Shown: positions 20,372-30,626 of the stretch, piece by piece | Numbering within the stretch: the first letter of the stretch is position 1 | How the letters are laid out: each line of letters begins with the position of its first letter | NCBI RefSeq assembly: GCF_029837695.1 | Contig: NZ_JAOEEA010000001.1 | Coordinates: 434,001 to 498,000 of the forward strand | Direction: 5' to 3' | DNA length: 64,000 bases | Source: Pseudomonas sp. GD04019 | GTDB taxonomy: Bacteria; Pseudomonadota; Gammaproteobacteria; Pseudomonadales; Pseudomonadaceae | The notes under the pieces: model-generated | What the model was told of the DNA's origin: nothing | The model's input: only the letters and a program-made list of their open reading frames with translations | Databases searched by the model: none | Translations under genes and position numbers: made by a program

Positions 20372-22723
20372 CTATTCGCCGACCTGGAATTCCACCCGCG
20401 CCGTCGCCCCGCTCTGATCGAGCAGGCTGAGCTGATACAACCCAGCCGCCGCCAGCTTCTGCTCGACACTCTCCCCGGGCTGGCTCTCGCCCACCGGCGC
20501 GCCGTTGAGGAACCACCAGCGCGTACCGCTGCCACCCAGGGCCGAGAGCTTGAGCTGCAACGGCCCGTCGCTGCTGGCCGGGCGGCGCAAACGATCACCC
20601 TCGCGCACCCCGACGATGGACAGCGGCGCCGCCGGTGGCGGCAATGCCGGCGGACACTCGGCCGAGGCCGCCGGCAACCGCGCCGCGCGCCGCTCGCGGC
20701 GTGGCAGCCAAGGCTCCAGCGGCGCCGGCCACAAGGCGATCTGGGTTTCCCGCGCGCCCGCGCAGTTGGCCGCCACCTGACGGCCATTCGCGTCCAGCCA
20801 GACCCGTTGACTCAGGCCCAGCCCCAGTGGCTGGTCGGATGCCTGCAGGGTCGGCGGCGTGGTGCCGTCCAGGGTCCAGGCGAAGCGCTGACGCCGGCAG
20901 TTGGGGTCGCTGCGCGCCAGCTCCTGGCCCAGCGGCCAGCAGATCGCCGCCACGCCGAGGCTCGCCGGCACCTCCTGTACCGGCGGCGCCAGGCCGCGCT
21001 GGCGGTCACGGTTGACCAGCAGATCGTGCACCTGCAGCAGCAGCGGCGCGGCCGAGGCCAGGCCGAACTGGCCAGGCACCGGAGTGCCGTCCGGCCGGCC
21101 GATCCACACCCCGATCAAGTGGCGCGGGCCGACGCCGACGGCCCAGGCATCGCGGAAGCCGTAGCTGGTGCCGGTCTTCCAGGCCAGCAGCGGGCGCTGC
21201 ACCAGCTCGGCACGCGGGTCGCGGTCCGGACGCGCCTGGCCGGCGAGGATGCGCCGCACTATCCAGGCCGCGCCGGGCGACAGCAGGCGCCGCTCATGCA
21301 GTACGTCCTGCGGTTGCAGCCGTGGCCGCGCGGCCAGACCATTGCGGGCGAAGGCGCTGTAGCCGGCCACCAGTTCCTCCAGGCGGCTGCCGGCGCCGCC
21401 GAGGATCAGCGCCAGGTTCGGCTCGGCGCCGGCCGGCAGTGCCAGCGGTACCCCGGCGCCACGCAGCTCGCCGGCGAAACGCTTCGGCCCATAGGCCTCC
21501 AGCAACTGCACGGCAGGCAGGTTGAGCGAGGTTGCCAGGGCCTCGCTGGCCGACACCGGGCCGATAAAGCCGGCGGCGAAGTTGCCTGGGCGGTAGTCGC
21601 CATAGCGTCGTGGCACATCCTGCAGCAGCGACTCGGAGTGGATCAGCCCGGCGTCCATGGCCAGGCCGTAGAGAAACGGCTTGAGGGTGGAGCCGGGCGA
21701 GCGCTGGGCGCGGATCATGTCGACATGGCCGAAGCGGCGCTCGTCGCCGACATCCAGCGAGCCCAGGTAGGCGCGTACCGCCATGCTCTCGCTGTCCACC
21801 ACCAGGATGGCCGCCGAGGTGCGTTCCGGCAGGCGCGCGCGCCAGCCCAGCAGCAGGTCCTCCAGGCGCCGCTGCAGATTGGCGTCGAGCGTGGTGCGGA
21901 TCAACGGCGGGCTGCCCGCCACATTCAGCCGCCGCGCCAGCAGCGGCGCCAGGTCGGGCTCGCGGCGCGGCGCCAGCAGCACCGGCTCCTGCAGCGCCTC
22001 GTCCACTGCCGCCTGCGGCCATTGCTGGAACTGCGCCAGGCGCCGCAGCACCTTGTCGCGTGCGGCCTGGGCGCGTTCGGGGTGGCGGTCCGGGCGAAGC
22101 CGGCTGGGCGCCTGGGGCAGCACCGCGAGCAGCGCTGCCTCGGCGCGGGTCAACTGGCTCGGCGACTTGCCCAGGTAGGCCCAGCTGGCCGCCGCCACGC
22201 CCTGCAGGGTGCCGCCGAACGGCGCGCGGTTCAGGTACAGGGCGAGGATCTCGTCCTTGGACAGGTGCCACTCCAGCTGCAGGGTGCGCCACAGCTGCTT
22301 GAACTTGCCGACCAGGGTCCGCTCGTGCGGATCGAGCAGGCGCGCTACCTGCATCGACAGGGTGCTGCCGCCGGACAGCACCCGCCCGCCGGTGAGGTTC
22401 TGCCAGGCGGCGCGGCCCAGGGCCAGCGGATTGACCCCGGGGTGCGCGTAGAACCAACGGTCCTCGTAGGTCAGCAGCGCCTGCAGGTAATAGGGCGAGA
22501 CCTCGCCCGGCGCCACCGGGTAGCGCCACACGCCATCGGCATCGGCGAAGCGCCACAGCGGCGTGCCATCCTCGGCCAGCACCACGCGGGCCAAGCCGTC
22601 CTCCGGCAGCGGCAGGGGGAACAGCCGGTCGGCCGTCCACAACCCCAGCAGCAGGACGAGTGGCAGCCCCAGCCAGGGCCGGCGCAGGAGCCGCCAGAAG
22701 CGCTGAAGAAACGGCATGTTCAT
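20372..22723 (-). CDS. pbpC: Penicillin-binding protein 1C
   Basis: This 783-residue class A PBP would polymerise and attempt to cross-link peptidoglycan on the periplasmic face of the inner membrane. After one N-terminal helix comes the glycosyltransferase domain (family 51), with the catalytic EDRWFYAHPGV at about residue 88. The transpeptidase follows, with SxxK in SPGSTLKPF at about 344 and KTGTS at about 516, then the C-terminal BiPBP_C domain. The start at 22723 is one of two nearby ATGs (22717 is the other). In many proteobacteria pbpC lies directly behind yfhM; here two other genes intervene. Confidence 0.93.
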   Translation of the reverse strand: MNMPFLQRFWRLLRRPWLGLPLVLLLGLWTADRLFPLPLPEDGLARVVLAEDGTPLWRFADADGVWRYPVAPGEVSPYYLQALLTYEDRWFYAHPGVNPLALGRAAWQNLTGGRVLSGGSTLSMQVARLLDPHERTLVGKFKQLWRTLQLEWHLSKDEILALYLNRAPFGGTLQGVAAASWAYLGKSPSQLTRAEAALLAVLPQAPSRLRPDRHPERAQAARDKVLRRLAQFQQWPQAAVDEALQEPVLLAPRREPDLAPLLARRLNVAGSPPLIRTTLDANLQRRLEDLLLGWRARLPERTSAAILVVDSESMAVRAYLGSLDVGDERRFGHVDMIRAQRSPGSTLKPFLYGLAMDAGLIHSESLLQDVPRRYGDYRPGNFAAGFIGPVSASEALATSLNLPAVQLLEAYGPKRFAGELRGAGVPLALPAGAEPNLALILGGAGSRLEELVAGYSAFARNGLAARPRLQPQDVLHERRLLSPGAAWIVRRILAGQARPDRDPRAELVQRPLLAWKTGTSYGFRDAWAVGVGPRHLIGVWIGRPDGTPVPGQFGLASAAPLLLQVHDLLVNRDRQRGLAPPVQEVPASLGVAAICWPLGQELARSDPNCRRQRFAWTLDGTTPPTLQASDQPLGLGLSQRVWLDANGRQVAANCAGARETQIALWPAPLEPWLPRRERRAARLPAASAECPPALPPPAAPLSIVGVREGDRLRRPASSDGPLQLKLSALGGSGTRWWFLNGAPVGESQPGESVEQKLAAAGLYQLSLLDQSGATARVEFQVGE

Positions 22724-22831
22724 CGGCTCGGGTACTTCGCCATGGACGGGCTCGGACGCAACGGGGGGAACTCGGCTCGGGCCCGTGCAGCCCAAGCTTG
22801 AGGATCACCCACAGAGTGTAAGGAAGGATCG

Positions 22832-23125
22832 ATGGGAACCGAGAGCTTCTTCGAGCGACTGGGCGAGGTACTGGGCAACTTCATTCGTGTCCTGGTCGAG
22901 GCCCTGACCGGCTTCTTCCGCATGATCGGTCAGGCCGGGGCCAACTTCATCGACGGGCTGTCCCGCTCACTAGGCATGGACCCGAACTGGATCAGCATCC
23001 TGGTGCTAATCCTGGGCCTGCTGTTGCTGTTCAGCGCGATACGCGCCTTCCTGCGCGGCTCGATAGTCTGGGGCCTGATCGTCCTGTTGCTGGCACTCTG
23101 GGTGCTTAGTCTGCTGATTGGTTGA
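22832..23125 (+). CDS. Small membrane protein of unknown function
   Basis: This 97-residue protein has an amphipathic N-terminal half (residues 1-50, FFERLGEVLGNFIRVLVEALTGF in part) and two closely spaced hydrophobic helices over about 52-96. A purine-rich ribosome site (AAGGAAGGA) lies just before ATG. I do not recognise a family. It lies on the strand opposite pbpC and divergent from it, with the start codons about 110 bases apart. Confidence 0.7.
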   Translation: MGTESFFERLGEVLGNFIRVLVEALTGFFRMIGQAGANFIDGLSRSLGMDPNWISILVLILGLLLLFSAIRAFLRGSIVWGLIVLLLALWVLSLLIG

Positions 23126-23153
23126 TAGCTGCTGGCAAAGGCATCCATCCGCG

Positions 23154-23498
23154 TCAGAGTACTAGACGTGAGCAGATCTCCAGTCGAATGCTTTCCAGCA
23201 CCGCCTCCATCTCTGCCAATACCTGGTGATTCCAGAATCGCAGCACGCGATAACCTCGCCTGCTCAGATATTCATCCCGCTCGCGGTCGCCATTTGTCTG
23301 CTCCGCGTGCTGCCCACCATCCAACTCGATTATCAAGAAATGCTCCAGGCAAACGAAGTCGACGATGTAGCGGCCTATGGGCTTCTGCCGTTTGAACTTG
23401 AGGCCCATGCAGCGATGAGCACGCAGGTGGTACCAGAGCCGCGTCTCGGCGTCGGTCATATGGGTTCGCAGCGTCTTGGCGTTTTCCCTCAGGCCCAT
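23154..23498 (-). CDS. DUF559 (Vsr-like) endonuclease-domain protein
   Basis: This 114-residue protein belongs to the DUF559 family, a small restriction-endonuclease-like fold related to the mismatch nuclease Vsr. Key features are LWYHLRAHRCMGLKFKRQ, the catalytic-type IVDFVC and IIELDGGQH acidic motifs, then a YLSRRGYRVLRFWN strand. Such genes are scattered in bacterial genomes, often by transfer, and the cellular role is unclear. AGGAGG stands 6 bases before the start at 23498. It sits between yfhM and pbpC and is flanked by repeats. Confidence 0.85.
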   Translation of the reverse strand: MGLRENAKTLRTHMTDAETRLWYHLRAHRCMGLKFKRQKPIGRYIVDFVCLEHFLIIELDGGQHAEQTNGDRERDEYLSRRGYRVLRFWNHQVLAEMEAVLESIRLEICSRLVL

Positions 23499-23517
23499 TG
23501 GAGCCTCCTTGCTCCCA

Positions 23518-23645
23518 CTACCCTCTCCCCCGCCCCTCTCCACTAGGCGTGCCCCCACAAATGGGCGAGGGGTGACTCGGCCCTCATCTCCCTGCACGAT
23601 CAGTCCCCTCTCCCGTTCCCGGGAGAGGGCTAGGGAGAGGGTGCT
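23518..23645. repeat. Cluster of CCCTCTCCC-type intergenic inverted repeats
   Basis: Between the DUF559 start and the yfhM stop are several copies of the CCCTCTCCC/GGGAGAGGG element, including a clean hairpin at about 23607-23629 (CCCTCTCCCGttcCCGGGAGAGGG) and a further GGGAGAGGG at the yfhM stop. The cluster fills the gap. Confidence 0.75.
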
Positions 23646-23647
23646 GC

Positions 23648-26600
23648 TCAGCGCTCGCGCACCACCAGCTGCGCCGGCGCGGCGCCCAGCGCATTCCATG
23701 CCGGGCGATACATCGACTCCACCTGGGGCGGCGGCACCCGGTAGGTGCCGGGGGTGACGGCGCGGGCCAGGTACAGCAGGTGGGTGGTGTCGTAGCCGTT
23801 CACGTCCAGGGCGGCGACGAAGCGGTCGTCGCGGAACTCCTGGTGCTTGATCGCGGCGTTCTGCATCGACTTCTGCCACTCCTTCACCGCGCTGCTGGCG
23901 TCGTCCAGGCTGGCGGCGCTCTGCGCCAGGTTCTGGTTCTCCAGCTCCAGGCCGGCCGGCAGCAGGTCCACCACCAGGGCGTCGGGCACTCGTTCCTCGG
24001 CGCGCACCGCCAGGTGCACCAGCACCAGTTGGCCGCTGGCCAGGTTGTTCAGGTCCAGCGGGCGACCGTCCAGGCCGTAGAAGCCGCGCTCAATGCCGAG
24101 GTTGTTGCTGCGCGCCGCCGGTGCCGAGGTCGGGTAGCCGGAGATGGTCAGCTGCTGGTAGAGCTTGTCGGCGAAGCCGGTGCTCAGGCTCAGCGGCTCG
24201 CTCAGGCTGGCTCCGTCCAGCTTCAGCGCCGGTTGAGCGTTGCTCAGCTCGCGCACTTGGCCGCCGGCTTCGAGCACGGCGTTCCAGCTCTTCTCGGGGG
24301 TCTTGATCAGGCCGCGACCGGCGAGGAACAGCGCGTTGCGCTCCTGGGTCGACAGGTAGTCCTGCAGGGCGCGTTCCTCGGCCAGGCTGAACAGCAGCTG
24401 ATCGCGGCTACTGGCGGCCAGGTCGTTCTCCTCCAGCAGGGCATAGATCAGCGCCTGGTCGCGCAGCGGGCTGCCGTAGTCGGCCAGCCACTCCTGGCGC
24501 TGGCGGCCGAGTCCCAGGCCGAGGGCCAGGGCCTCGTCGGCGCGGGGCTTGTCGCCCATCTTCTGCAGGGCCACGGCCAGCTGTACCAGCGGCAGGCCGG
24601 ACTTGGCGTCGGCGCGGCGGTCGTACAGCGCGCGCAGGCTGCCCAGCGGCGCCTGCTGACTGCGCGCCAGCACCAGGCCGGCGTAGGCCTGCACGGCGAA
24701 GCGGGTGTGGTCGAGGTTGTCGCTGTAGCCGGCATCCACCAGTTGGCGGTCCTGCAGGTAGCGCAGCAGGCGCTCGTTGGCCTTCTCCAGTGCCTCCGGC
24801 GGCACGGCGAAGCCCTGCTCGCGGGCGCGCAGGAGGAAGTCGGTGACGTAGGCGGTCAGCCAGAATTCCTCGTCGCTGTCCGAACCCCACAGGCCGAAGC
24901 TGCCGTTGTAGCGCTGCATGCCGAGCAGGCGCTCGATGCCGATCTCGATGGAGTTGCGCCGTTGCTCTTCCGGCTCGCCCTCCAGGCCGAGTTTCTGCAG
25001 CGTCGCCGAGTCGGCATAGAGCGACGGATACAGGCCACTGGTGGTCTGCTCCAGGCAGCCATAGGGGTAGGCCCGGAGCGCCTGGATCTGCTCGGCCAGG
25101 TTCAGCGGCGGACGGCTGGAGACACTGAGCAGCGCCTCGCGTCCGGCCGGTTCGAAGGCCGCCAGGGTGCCGGCCGGCAGCTGCCAGCTGTCGCCCTGCA
25201 GCACGCTGCGCAGGTGCTTCTGCTGCGCCGGCCAGGCCGAACGCACGCCGATGCGCCACTCGCGGGCGAAGGCCGGCAGGCTCTCACCCGGCAAGCTCAG
25301 GCCGTTGACCTTGACCCGCAACACACCAGTACCGTAACCGCCAACGGCACGCACCGGGATGCGCAGGGTGGTGCGCTGGGCCTGGTCGAGCTGCAGCGGC
25401 GCCATGTAGCCGCCGGGCGTTTCGGACAGGCTCAGTTGGCCTTCGGCCTCGATCTGCACGTCGAGCTTCTGTGCGGCACCGGACAGATTGGTCAGGTCCA
25501 GGGCCACGCTGGTCTCGTCGCCACCGGCGAGGAAGCGCGGCGCCGACAGCTCGGCCACCAGCGGCGCGGCGACCACCGTCTTGCCCTCGCCCATGCCGTA
25601 GTGCTCGTCGGTCCAGGCCTGGGCCATCAGGCGCAACTCGCCGTTGAAGTCGGGGATGTCCAGGCTGACGTCGCCTTCGCCCTGGGCGTTCAGCTCGACC
25701 GGTACGCTCTGCAACGCGACGATGGTGACGCTGGTGTCCGGGCGCTTGCCGCCCTTGGCCAGCGCCGCGTCGCCACCGAAGGCCAGCTTGGCCAGGCGAC
25801 CCTGGCCGGCCTCGATCAGCTGGCCGTAGACGTCGAGTTGGTCGACGCCATAGGCCTTGCGACCGAACAGCTCGGCGAACGGATCGGGCGTCTTGTATTC
25901 GGTGATGTTGAGAATGCCGACGTCCACCGCCGCCACCAGCACGTTGACCTTCTGCGCCGCGCTACCGTCGGCATTTTTCGCCTGCACCTTGACCTTCAGC
26001 GGCTGCTGCGGACGCATCTTCTCCGGCGCGGTGAGGCTGACCTGCAGCTGGCGTGGCGCGCGGTCGAACGGCAGGTGCAGCAGGCCCACGGCACGCTTGG
26101 GCGTGGCATTGGCCTCGCGCTCACCGGGGCGGATGACCAGGGCGCTGACGTACAGGTCATGCCGCGCCCACTCCTTGGCCAGGGGGATATCGAAGCTCTT
26201 GCCCTCGGCGGGCACCTCGATTTCCTCCCACCACAGCGGGCCGTCGCTGGACTCGACCATCAGGTAGCCGCTGCCACCGGACGGCGGCGTGACGGTGACC
26301 TTGGCCGTATCGCCGCTACCATAGGCCGGCTTGTCCAGGGCCAGCTTGACCTGGTCCGGGCGCACCGCGCCGCCTTCGGTGTTGTCCTGCCAGGAGTAGC
26401 CGGCCCAGAAGCGCAGGCTGCTGGTGATGTCGGTCTGGGGATCGGTCACTTCGACGCGATAGGGGCCCCACTCCACCGGGAAGCTGACCTTGGCGGTGCC
26501 GCCGGCGGCGACTTTGATGCCCTCCTCACCGAGGTTGAGGAACTTCTCGTTGTAGTGATAGTTCCAGCCCTCACTCTCCGAGAAGCTCCAGTAGTAGTCG

Positions 26601-28555
26601 CGGCGCTCGCGGATCAGGCGCACCTGCAGGTTGTCGCTGGCCAGCTTGTTGCCGGCCGGGTCGGCCAGCAGGATCTCGAACTCGGCCAGGCCATCGCCAT
26701 CCACATTCTCGCCATCGAACAGGCCACGCAGCCCCGGCAGGCGCTCGGCCGGCCACACCGGCTGCACCAGGCGCCGGGTGATCGGGCGGCCGCCGGATTC
26801 CTGCAGGCTGGCCTGGAGGATCAGCTGCAGCGGCGACTTGGCCTCGGCCCAACGGTTTTCCACACCGACCGTGGCCTTGCCCTGGGCATCCAGGGTGGTT
26901 TCTTCCAGTTCCAGGTCCTGGCTCAGCTCTTCCTCGGTGACCGAGCCGAACTGGTAGCCGGGCAGCGCCTTGACCGCCTCGCGCAGCGGGCGCACGTAGA
27001 CCTGGCCCGTCAGGCGATTGCCGGACGCCGGCGCACCGTAGAGATAGCGGCCTTCGACCTGGAAGCGCGCCTCGTCGCTCGGCTTGATCGGGTTGTCGCT
27101 ACCCTTCAGCTCCAGGGCCAGGCGTTCGGGAAGGAAGTCCTCGACGAGGAATTCATAGATCTGCTGGCGGCCGCCGCCGAAGTCGAACAGCAGCTGCCAG
27201 CGCCCGGTCGGCGCCTCGCCGGCCAGTTGCAGCTTGTACTGGTACAGGCCGTTTTCGCCCGGCTCCCAGACGAACTTGCGGCTGACCTGCTCGTCCGGCC
27301 GGCGCACTTCCACGTTGACCGGTTGCGGCTTCACCGCGCGGCCATCGGCATCGCGCAGCAGGGCGTTGAGCAACACCAGCTCGCCCGGGCGATACAGGTC
27401 GCGCGGGCCGAACACGAAGAACTGCAGCGGGTTGGCCACCGCACCGGCGATATCGAACTCGGCCAGGTCCAGGGCCGGGCTGCCGAGGTTGAGCAGGCTG
27501 GTCTGCTCGCCCTGACGGGCCAGCACCACGGCGGCCTTGTCCGGCAGCGGCAGTTCGGCATGGCCGGCGCCGTCGGTCTTGGCGCTGGCCAGCACCTGGC
27601 CGTTGCCGCCGAGCAGTTCGACCTCCACACCGGACAACGCCTTGCTGCCTTCCAGGGCCTGGGCGAAGGCGTCCAGGCGACCGTGGTAGCGATGCACGGA
27701 CAGGCCGATGTCGCTCAAGGTGAACAGGCTCGCCGGCTGCGAATAGTTGTAGGTGCCGGCCTGGCGCATCACCGCCAGGTACACGCCGGGCTGCTTGAAA
27801 GGCTCCAGGCCGGCGATCGGCAGCAGCAGGGTCTCGCGGGTGTTGCGCGCCGGGTTGAGGTCGAAGCGGCCGCTGTAGACCAGCTCGGCCATGGGCAGCA
27901 GCTCGCGCGACTGCCAGGTGTCCAGGTTGGAGCTGCGCCCCCACTGGGCGAGGAAGTTGGGCAGCGACTCCTGCTTGATACGGAAGAACTCGACGTTGAC
28001 CTTGTCGACGTTCAGCGCGATCACCGGCAGGCCTTCGGCCAGGCGTGTCGGCAGCAGCGAGCCGCGGCTGGCGAAGCCGACGGTGGGCTGCAGGTCGCGG
28101 GTATCAATGGTGGTGCTGTATTCGGCGGCCAGCTCGCTGCCGTTGATCGCGCGCAACCCGCGGTCGACCGAGAGCACCAGGCTGCGCTGTGGCTCCAGAT
28201 GGCGCAGGCGCAGCTCCATCAGGTTGTCGGACAGCTCCCAGGCGCCGTCGACCTTGCCGCTCTTCTTGTCCACCAGGTGCAGCTTGGCGGCGAAGTCCTG
28301 CTCCGGGTCCAGCGGCACGCTGAAGCTCACCGACAGGGTGCTGGCGCCATCCAGCTGGACTTCCGAGGCGTCCGCCACGCTCAGCTCGCGGCCGGCGTAG
28401 CGCTTGCTCAGCGCGGCCTTGTCCACCGCCGGGCGGGCGGCATCCTCCTGGACGGCGGGTTTGCCGGGCGGGGCCGCGGCGGTATCGGGGGTGGAGGAGT
28501 CGCAGGCGCTCAGCAAGCTGAGCGCGAATGCCAGAAACAATCCTTTGTACTGCAT
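23648..28555 (-). CDS. yfhM: Alpha-2-macroglobulin family lipoprotein
   Basis: This 1635-residue bacterial alpha-2-macroglobulin is thought to trap proteases in the periplasm and work beside PBP1C. The signal peptide ends in lipobox LLSAC (Cys18), and Asp at +2 favours inner-membrane retention by the E. coli sorting rule. The thioester motif CLEQ is present at about residue 1168 (YPYGCLEQTTSG), so this is the thioester-containing, YfhM type rather than the YfaS type lacking it. MG-like domains precede it, and the C-terminus has the conserved PDALVVDLLPAGLELEN segment. It matches E. coli YfhM from end to end as I recall that sequence. Confidence 0.95.
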   Translation of the reverse strand: MQYKGLFLAFALSLLSACDSSTPDTAAAPPGKPAVQEDAARPAVDKAALSKRYAGRELSVADASEVQLDGASTLSVSFSVPLDPEQDFAAKLHLVDKKSGKVDGAWELSDNLMELRLRHLEPQRSLVLSVDRGLRAINGSELAAEYSTTIDTRDLQPTVGFASRGSLLPTRLAEGLPVIALNVDKVNVEFFRIKQESLPNFLAQWGRSSNLDTWQSRELLPMAELVYSGRFDLNPARNTRETLLLPIAGLEPFKQPGVYLAVMRQAGTYNYSQPASLFTLSDIGLSVHRYHGRLDAFAQALEGSKALSGVEVELLGGNGQVLASAKTDGAGHAELPLPDKAAVVLARQGEQTSLLNLGSPALDLAEFDIAGAVANPLQFFVFGPRDLYRPGELVLLNALLRDADGRAVKPQPVNVEVRRPDEQVSRKFVWEPGENGLYQYKLQLAGEAPTGRWQLLFDFGGGRQQIYEFLVEDFLPERLALELKGSDNPIKPSDEARFQVEGRYLYGAPASGNRLTGQVYVRPLREAVKALPGYQFGSVTEEELSQDLELEETTLDAQGKATVGVENRWAEAKSPLQLILQASLQESGGRPITRRLVQPVWPAERLPGLRGLFDGENVDGDGLAEFEILLADPAGNKLASDNLQVRLIRERRDYYWSFSESEGWNYHYNEKFLNLGEEGIKVAAGGTAKVSFPVEWGPYRVEVTDPQTDITSSLRFWAGYSWQDNTEGGAVRPDQVKLALDKPAYGSGDTAKVTVTPPSGGSGYLMVESSDGPLWWEEIEVPAEGKSFDIPLAKEWARHDLYVSALVIRPGEREANATPKRAVGLLHLPFDRAPRQLQVSLTAPEKMRPQQPLKVKVQAKNADGSAAQKVNVLVAAVDVGILNITEYKTPDPFAELFGRKAYGVDQLDVYGQLIEAGQGRLAKLAFGGDAALAKGGKRPDTSVTIVALQSVPVELNAQGEGDVSLDIPDFNGELRLMAQAWTDEHYGMGEGKTVVAAPLVAELSAPRFLAGGDETSVALDLTNLSGAAQKLDVQIEAEGQLSLSETPGGYMAPLQLDQAQRTTLRIPVRAVGGYGTGVLRVKVNGLSLPGESLPAFAREWRIGVRSAWPAQQKHLRSVLQGDSWQLPAGTLAAFEPAGREALLSVSSRPPLNLAEQIQALRAYPYGCLEQTTSGLYPSLYADSATLQKLGLEGEPEEQRRNSIEIGIERLLGMQRYNGSFGLWGSDSDEEFWLTAYVTDFLLRAREQGFAVPPEALEKANERLLRYLQDRQLVDAGYSDNLDHTRFAVQAYAGLVLARSQQAPLGSLRALYDRRADAKSGLPLVQLAVALQKMGDKPRADEALALGLGLGRQRQEWLADYGSPLRDQALIYALLEENDLAASSRDQLLFSLAEERALQDYLSTQERNALFLAGRGLIKTPEKSWNAVLEAGGQVRELSNAQPALKLDGASLSEPLSLSTGFADKLYQQLTISGYPTSAPAARSNNLGIERGFYGLDGRPLDLNNLASGQLVLVHLAVRAEERVPDALVVDLLPAGLELENQNLAQSAASLDDASSAVKEWQKSMQNAAIKHQEFRDDRFVAALDVNGYDTTHLLYLARAVTPGTYRVPPPQVESMYRPAWNALGAAPAQLVVRER

Positions 28556-28610
28556 GGCGGGCCTCGCGCAGATATCTGAGGCCCAGCACTATAGCCGAGC
28601 GCCGGCGCTC

Positions 28611-30539
28611 TTACAGGCGAAAGCGTCCCACTTGCGCACTGAGGGCCTGGGCCAGATCCTGCAGCGCCTGGCAGTTGTCACGGCAGGAGGCGACTTCGCT
28701 GGCGGTGGAATGGGCCAGGTCGGCGATGCCCTGCACGTTGCGGTTGATTTCCTCGGTGACCGAGCTCTGTTCCTCGGTGGCCGTGGCCACCTGGTGGTTC
28801 ATGTCGCTGAGGCGCTCGACCTGGCCGGCAATCGACTCCAGCGCGCGCCCGGTGCTCTGGCTGGCCTCGACGCCGGTGCCGGTGGCCTGCTGGCCGGCCT
28901 GCATGGAACTGACCGCCGCCTCGGCGCCCTGCTTGAGGCGCAGGATCATCTGCTGGATCTCGTCGGTGGAGTTCTGCGTGCGGCTGGCCAGGGTGCGCAC
29001 CTCGTCGGCCACCACGGCGAAGCCGCGGCCCTGCTCGCCGGCACGCGCCGCCTCGATGGCGGCGTTGAGCGCCAGCAGATTGGTCTGTTCGGCGATGCCG
29101 CGGATCACCGCCAGCACCTGGTCGATGGTCGCCACCTGAGTGGCCAGTTCGCCGACCGCCCCGGCCGCCGTGCCGATCTCCCCGGACATGCGCTGGATAT
29201 GCGCGATGGAGCCGTTCACCTCGCTGCGCGCGCTGGCCGCCTCGTCGCGCGCCCTCTGCGACACCTCCGCGGCGGAGCCGGCGTTGCGGGCGATCTCCTG
29301 CACGGTCAGGCCCATCTCGTGCACCGCGGTGGCCACCAGGTCGGTCATGTCCTGCTGCTGGCCGGAGCGTAGCGCGGTGTTTTCCACCACCCGCGTCACC
29401 TGGGAGATCGAGTCGCGCAGCTTGTCGCTGGTGGCCAGCACCTCGCCGATCAGCTGCCGCTGGCCTTCGAGGAAGCGATTGAAGCCACGCGCCAGGTCGC
29501 CCAGCTCGTCGGCGCGCGACTCATCCAGGCGGCGGGTCAGGTCGCCTCCGCCACCACCGATTTCCACCAGCGCCCGGGTCACCCGGCGGATCGGTCGCAC
29601 CAGGCCACGGGCCAGCAGCACCACCAGACCCAGGCACAGCAGCGCCACGCCAGCACCGATCAGCGCGGTCACCAGCAGCGCCTGGCGTGCCTCGCCGTAC
29701 ACCTGCTGCTCCGGCAGCTCCGCCACCAGTTGCCAGTCCAGCGACTGCAGCGGCATGGCCATGGCCAGGAAGGTTTCGCCGTCACGCTCGAAACGCTGGA
29801 CCTGGCCGGCCCGGCCGACCAGCGCCTGGGCCGCCTCGGCCCCGACCAGTTCGCTGAGGCTGCGCTTGTCGCTGATCTGCGCATCCGGGTGAATCTTGAC
29901 CCGGCCACCGGCATCCACCAGGTAGACGCGGCCCGCCTCGCCCAGGTGGAAGCCGCGCACCAGGTCGGACATGGCACTGAGGCTCAGGCCCAGGCCACCC
30001 ACGCCGAGGGTACGGCCGCCAACCTCGATGCGCTGGTTGATGAACAGGGTGGGCACCGCCGTGGTCTTGTCGATGTCGACGTCCAGCGAGCGCGGCTTGC
30101 CGCCGTCGACGAAGTCGTAGAACCAGGCGTTTTCCGGCGCCCGGGCGAGGGTGCGATCCAGGCCGTCGCCGGTGTAGTACTGGCCGGAGTCCACGGCCAC
30201 CAGGAAGGTGGTGAGGGCCTTGTTGGCGCCCTGCTCCTGCTTCAGGTAGCGCACCATGGCATCCAGCTGCGCCGGGTCTTCACCGGCGGCCAGCCAGTCG
30301 CCGACCAGGCTGTTGCCGGCAATGCCGCGGGCGGCGGTGAGGGGTTCGCTCAGTACCCGCTCCAGGTCGTTGCGCACCGCCTCGACCCGCGCCGGCAGCT
30401 CGCCGTTGACCAGGTAGCGCTCGATCTGCCGGTTGGCCACGCCGGAGTAGATGACGATGACGATCAGCACGCTGATCATCAACGCCGCGCCCATGCTGAG
30501 GATCAGTTGCCACTGGATGCTGCTGCGCCAGAACCCCAT
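28611..30539 (-). CDS. Methyl-accepting chemotaxis protein with periplasmic Cache domain
   Basis: This 642-residue chemoreceptor has TM1 at about residues 10-32, a periplasmic double-Cache-type sensor to about 280, TM2 at about 285-307, HAMP to about 360 and an MCP signalling domain to the end. The hairpin tip is intact ([20 protein letters not shown]). The DxxxWYxxA-like segment ([13 protein letters not shown]) and the following DKTT/FINQ are typical of dCache_1 pockets that bind amino acids or amines; the ligand is unknown. The start at 30539 has GAGGAGCGGAAA upstream; an upstream GTG lacks a site. A flagellar-type promoter can be proposed 60 bases upstream. Confidence 0.92.
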   Translation of the reverse strand: MGFWRSSIQWQLILSMGAALMISVLIVIVIYSGVANRQIERYLVNGELPARVEAVRNDLERVLSEPLTAARGIAGNSLVGDWLAAGEDPAQLDAMVRYLKQEQGANKALTTFLVAVDSGQYYTGDGLDRTLARAPENAWFYDFVDGGKPRSLDVDIDKTTAVPTLFINQRIEVGGRTLGVGGLGLSLSAMSDLVRGFHLGEAGRVYLVDAGGRVKIHPDAQISDKRSLSELVGAEAAQALVGRAGQVQRFERDGETFLAMAMPLQSLDWQLVAELPEQQVYGEARQALLVTALIGAGVALLCLGLVVLLARGLVRPIRRVTRALVEIGGGGGDLTRRLDESRADELGDLARGFNRFLEGQRQLIGEVLATSDKLRDSISQVTRVVENTALRSGQQQDMTDLVATAVHEMGLTVQEIARNAGSAAEVSQRARDEAASARSEVNGSIAHIQRMSGEIGTAAGAVGELATQVATIDQVLAVIRGIAEQTNLLALNAAIEAARAGEQGRGFAVVADEVRTLASRTQNSTDEIQQMILRLKQGAEAAVSSMQAGQQATGTGVEASQSTGRALESIAGQVERLSDMNHQVATATEEQSSVTEEINRNVQGIADLAHSTASEVASCRDNCQALQDLAQALSAQVGRFRL

Positions 30540-30598
30540 TTTCCGCTCCTCGACTTCGAACACCGCCTGAGGCCCGACCGCAGCCCGTGTAGCTGGCT

Positions 30599-30626
30599 AT
30601 ATCGACCGACTTGCGGCTGCGCTTGA
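30599..30626 (-). promoter_or_regulatory. Possible sigma-28 (FliA) promoter of the chemoreceptor gene
   Basis: On the minus strand TCAA, 16 bases, then GTCGATAT. This resembles the FliA consensus TAAA-N15-GCCGATAA (six of eight in the -10 element). It lies about 60 bases before the receptor start, and chemoreceptor genes are often FliA-dependent. Confidence 0.4.

Noticed and set aside
23518..23645. Possible CRISPR-like array (several similar short units)
   Set aside because: Units are inverted repeats of one GC-rich element, not direct repeats with regular unique spacers, and no cas genes are present.
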